DNA of 7,549 nt from Acidimicrobiaceae bacterium (GTDB taxonomy: Bacteria > Actinomycetota > Acidimicrobiia > Acidimicrobiales > Bog-793): NCBI GenBank assembly GCA_027459565.1, contig DAIDIA010000216.1:1-7549 (forward strand). Direction: 5' to 3'. The position numbers were made by a program, and so were the translations under genes. Of the stretch, positions 5,595-7,549 are shown piece by piece; within the stretch, counting starts at the first letter, position 1, and each line of letters starts with the position of its first letter. The notes under the pieces were generated by a model. That model was not told where the DNA came from, did not search any database, and was given only the letters and a program-made list of their open reading frames with translations.

Positions 5595-7396
5595 CAGTGC
5601 GCCTCCTCGAAGAGTTCTTTCAACTCGGGTGGCATCTCCGGCAGAGCCTCCGAACGCACCGATACCTCACCATTCGCAATCGAGGTAACCATGTTGATCT
5701 TGCCGAGCGTCTCGTTGTCTGGCAGAGGGAAATCCTCGCGGGTGTGGCCACCGCGCGATTCCCTGCGGTCGATCGCACCGAGCGTGGTGCACTGCGCGAC
5801 GGCAACCATTGCCTCGAGGTCGAGTGCAAGATGCCATCCGGGATTGAACTGACGGTGTCCCTCAACGCTAACGGCCTGGGCTCGTTCCTCAAGACCGCGA
5901 AGCTGATCCTTCGCCTCGAGAAGCTCTGACTCTGTTCGGATGATCCCGACAAGTTCCTGCATGGTGTTCTGGAGTGCCTGGTGGGCTGAGTACGCGTTTT
6001 CGTGACCCTCATGGTCAAAGAACGAGAGGGCGTGTTGCGTGATCTTCTCGACTTGCGTTTCGTCAATATTGACCTTGCCCGATGTTCCCAAGGCGTATTC
6101 GGCTGCTCCGATTCCCGCGCGCCGACCAAAGACCAGCAGATCTGAGAGCGAGTTTCCCCCTAGTCGATTCGCACCGTGCATTCCGCCAGCGACCTCACCA
6201 GCGGCAAAGAGGCCCGGCACTGTCGCGGCCGCTGAGTCTGCGTCGACACGGATGCCACCCATTATGTAATGGCACGTCGGGCCAATTTCCATTGCATCTT
6301 TGGTGATATCGACATCAGCGAGTTCCTTGAACTGGTGGTACATCGACGGGAGGCGTCGCCTGATGTCCTCTGCGCTTCGCCGCGAGGCGATGTCAAGGAA
6401 GACTCCACCATGGGGCGAGCCTCTTCCTGCTTTCACCTCGGAGTTGATTGCCCGTGCAACCTCGTCGCGCGGGAGCAGCTCAGGAGGTCGGCGAAAATCT
6501 CGCTTGTTGTCGTACCACTGGTCGGCCTCTTCAATGGTGTCCGAGGTCTCGGCCTTGAAGTAATCAGAGATGTAGTTGAACATGAACCGCTCGTTGTCCC
6601 GGTTCTTGAGAATGCCTCCGTCGCCGCGCACTCCCTCGGTGACGAGCAGCCCTCTCGCGCTTGGGGGCCAGATCATCCCGGTTGGATGGAATTGGATGCA
6701 TTCCATGTCGATGAGGTCCGCTCCCGCCCAGAGAGCCAGAGCATGACCGTCGCCGGTTCCCTCCCAGGAGTTGGAGGTGAACTTGTACATCTTGCCAACT
6801 CCGCCAGTCGCCAAAATTACGGACTTGGCGCCGAAGACGACGAACTTTCCTGTCTCGCGCCAGAGCCCAACCGCGCCGTTGACGCGACCTGCCTCATCGT
6901 GGAGCAGGCGGATGATCTTGCATTCCATGAACACCTGGATGCCCACCGCCACGGCCCGATGCTGCACGGTTCTGAGAAGCTCGAGACCAGTTCGGTCGCC
7001 GACATGCGCGAGTCGGGCATAGCGGTGTCCTCCGAAGTCGCGCTGGAGAATCAGGCCATCTGGCGTGCGGTCAAAGAGGGCGCCCCACTGCTCGAGCTCG
7101 AGAACCCGCTCTGGCGACTCTTGCGCATGCAGCTGCGCCATCCGCCAGTTGTTGAGCATCTTCCCGCCGCGCATGGTGTCGCGGAAGTGGACCTTCCAGT
7201 TGTCCTCGGAGTAGACGTTCCCCATGGCGGCGGCCACGCCGCCCTCGGCCATGACGGTGTGTGCCTTGCCGAGGAGCGACTTGCACACCAGGGCCGTCCG
7301 CATCCCCTTGGCCTGGGCCTCGATGGCGGCACGCAGTCCGGCGCCTCCGGCCCCGATGATCAGGATGTCGAAGTCGTGCGTTTCGATGTCGGGCAT
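5594..7396 (-). CDS. sdhA: Succinate dehydrogenase/fumarate reductase flavoprotein subunit (mycobacterial Sdh1-like)
   Basis: A complete 600-residue catalytic subunit that oxidises succinate to fumarate (or the reverse) using FAD. The dinucleotide motif 'IIGAGGAGLRAAIEA' is at 13-27. H46 in 'GKAHTVMAEGG' is the expected covalent FAD attachment residue. Substrate-site elements are 'QFHPTG' (235-240, H237), 'TEGVRGDGG' (253-261), 'LLPRDEVARAI' (307-317, R310), 'TCHY' (H376) and 'GANRLGGNSLSDLLVFG' (408-424, R411). The C-terminal helical domain ends 'ELKELFEEAH'. The sequence is very close to Rv0248c of Mycobacterium tuberculosis Sdh1, recognised by pattern. The ATG at 7396 follows ACGGAG with a 3-base spacer and lies 13 bp after the preceding gene. 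Codon use shifts abruptly near codon 89 (see findings). It peripherally binds the inner face of the cytoplasmic membrane through SdhB and the anchor. Confidence 0.96.
   Translation of the reverse strand: MPDIETHDFDILIIGAGGAGLRAAIEAQAKGMRTALVCKSLLGKAHTVMAEGGVAAAMGNVYSEDNWKVHFRDTMRGGKMLNNWRMAQLHAQESPERVLELEQWGALFDRTPDGLILQRDFGGHRYARLAHVGDRTGLELLRTVQHRAVAVGIQVFMECKIIRLLHDEAGRVNGAVGLWRETGKFVVFGAKSVILATGGVGKMYKFTSNSWEGTGDGHALALWAGADLIDMECIQFHPTGMIWPPSARGLLVTEGVRGDGGILKNRDNERFMFNYISDYFKAETSDTIEEADQWYDNKRDFRRPPELLPRDEVARAINSEVKAGRGSPHGGVFLDIASRRSAEDIRRRLPSMYHQFKELADVDITKDAMEIGPTCHYIMGGIRVDADSAAATVPGLFAAGEVAGGMHGANRLGGNSLSDLLVFGRRAGIGAAEYALGTSGKVNIDETQVEKITQHALSFFDHEGHENAYSAHQALQNTMQELVGIIRTESELLEAKDQLRGLEERAQAVSVEGHRQFNPGWHLALDLEAMVAVAQCTTLGAIDRRESRGGHTREDFPLPDNETLGKINMVTSIANGEVSVRSEALPEMPPELKELFEEAH
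5602..5608 (-). promoter_or_regulatory. Ribosome binding site for sdhB
   Basis: GAGGAGG on the minus strand, inside the end of sdhA, with a 7-base spacer to the sdhB ATG at 5594. This near-ideal site, together with the TGATG overlap, fixes the sdhB start. Confidence 0.8.
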
Positions 7397-7399
7397 GTG

Positions 7400-7405
7400 C
7401 TCCGT
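7400..7405 (-). promoter_or_regulatory. Ribosome binding site for sdhA
   Basis: ACGGAG on the minus strand, preceded by GGGG, with a short 3-base spacer to the ATG at 7396. It sits in the 13-bp gap after the anchor gene and supports co-transcription. Confidence 0.55.
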
Positions 7406-7409
7406 CCCC

Positions 7410-7549
7410 TCAGAAGTGGAAGCCGGCGTCGTGGATGGCGCCGCTCGCCACCAGCCGGACGTAGAGGTCCGTCAGGGCCACGAAGACCAGGCTCATCCAG
7501 GCGAAAGCCATGTGCTTGGCGTTCAGCGGGGTGAGGACCTTCCAGATCC
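7410..7549 (-). CDS. Probable succinate dehydrogenase membrane-anchor subunit, C-terminal fragment
   Basis: An open frame enters from the right window edge and ends at TGA 7412-7410, giving 45 residues that start 'IWKVLTPLNAKHMAFAWMS' and end 'DAGFHF'. It contains one likely membrane helix (about 13-36, 'MAFAWMSLVFVALTDLYVRL'). It ends 13 bp before sdhA, exactly where the anchor gene (Rv0249c equivalent) sits in the mycobacterial Sdh1 operon. Third codon positions are almost all G or C (44 of 45), which strongly supports real coding. The identity as SdhC is inferred mainly from position; the visible tail has no diagnostic motif. Sdh1-type anchors are known to carry a membrane-embedded Rieske-type cluster, but that part would lie outside the window. 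Confidence 0.62.
   Translation of the reverse strand, partial: IWKVLTPLNAKHMAFAWMSLVFVALTDLYVRLVASGAIHDAGFHF

Noticed and set aside
6269..7534. 421-codon open frame on the + strand opposite sdhA
   Set aside because: It is the antisense shadow of sdhA, whose conserved motifs are unambiguous; the + translation has no recognisable domain and its frame follows from the high GC3 of the real gene.
1..7549. CRISPR arrays, tRNA/rRNA genes, insertion sequences, integrase or attachment sites
   Set aside because: No regularly spaced repeats, no tRNA-like cloverleaf, no rRNA motifs, no transposase reading frames or flanking inverted repeats were seen on either strand.

Overview
The window comes from a bacterial chromosome or contig with fairly high GC (about 58-60% by eye). 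It has two convergent gene blocks that meet near positions 3867-3947. The best lineage clue is the right-hand operon. Its succinate dehydrogenase flavoprotein and iron-sulfur subunits closely resemble the mycobacterial Sdh1 type (Rv0248c/Rv0247c), a form also found outside Actinobacteria. I infer an environmental bacterium with lipid or aromatic catabolic capacity, such as an actinobacterium or a Binatota/Deltaproteobacteria-like lineage. The sequence alone does not settle which.

Left block (+ strand, about 2-3866): a 5'-truncated thiolase-like protein without the usual nucleophilic cysteine region; a first amidohydrolase (Amidohydro_2 type); a small VOC/glyoxalase-fold protein; and a second amidohydrolase that is a clear paralogue of the first. 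The order thiolase-like, amidohydrolase, VOC, amidohydrolase suggests a catabolic cluster. In it, the two amidohydrolases would decarboxylate or hydrolyse related intermediates, and the thiolase-like protein would act on an acyl-CoA, probably in retro-aldol or Claisen chemistry. The substrate cannot be read from the sequence. The gaps between these genes are 57-146 bp and show no convincing promoter or terminator.

Right block (- strand, 7549 down to 3948): the C-terminal end of a probable succinate dehydrogenase membrane anchor; sdhA; sdhB; an SCP2-like sterol/lipid-carrier domain protein; and, after an 82-bp gap, a compact DUF805 membrane protein. The sdhA-sdhB and sdhB-SCP2 junctions are one-base stop/start overlaps (TGATG and TAATG), which indicates translational coupling. 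The SCP2 gene is therefore wired directly into the respiratory operon.

Most notable: a sharp drop in third-position GC inside sdhA near 7130 (recombination or an assembly junction); the duplicated amidohydrolases, which diverge mainly in the loop after the active-site histidine; the SCP2 protein coupled to succinate dehydrogenase; and a possible tiny ORF overlapping the start of the second amidohydrolase.
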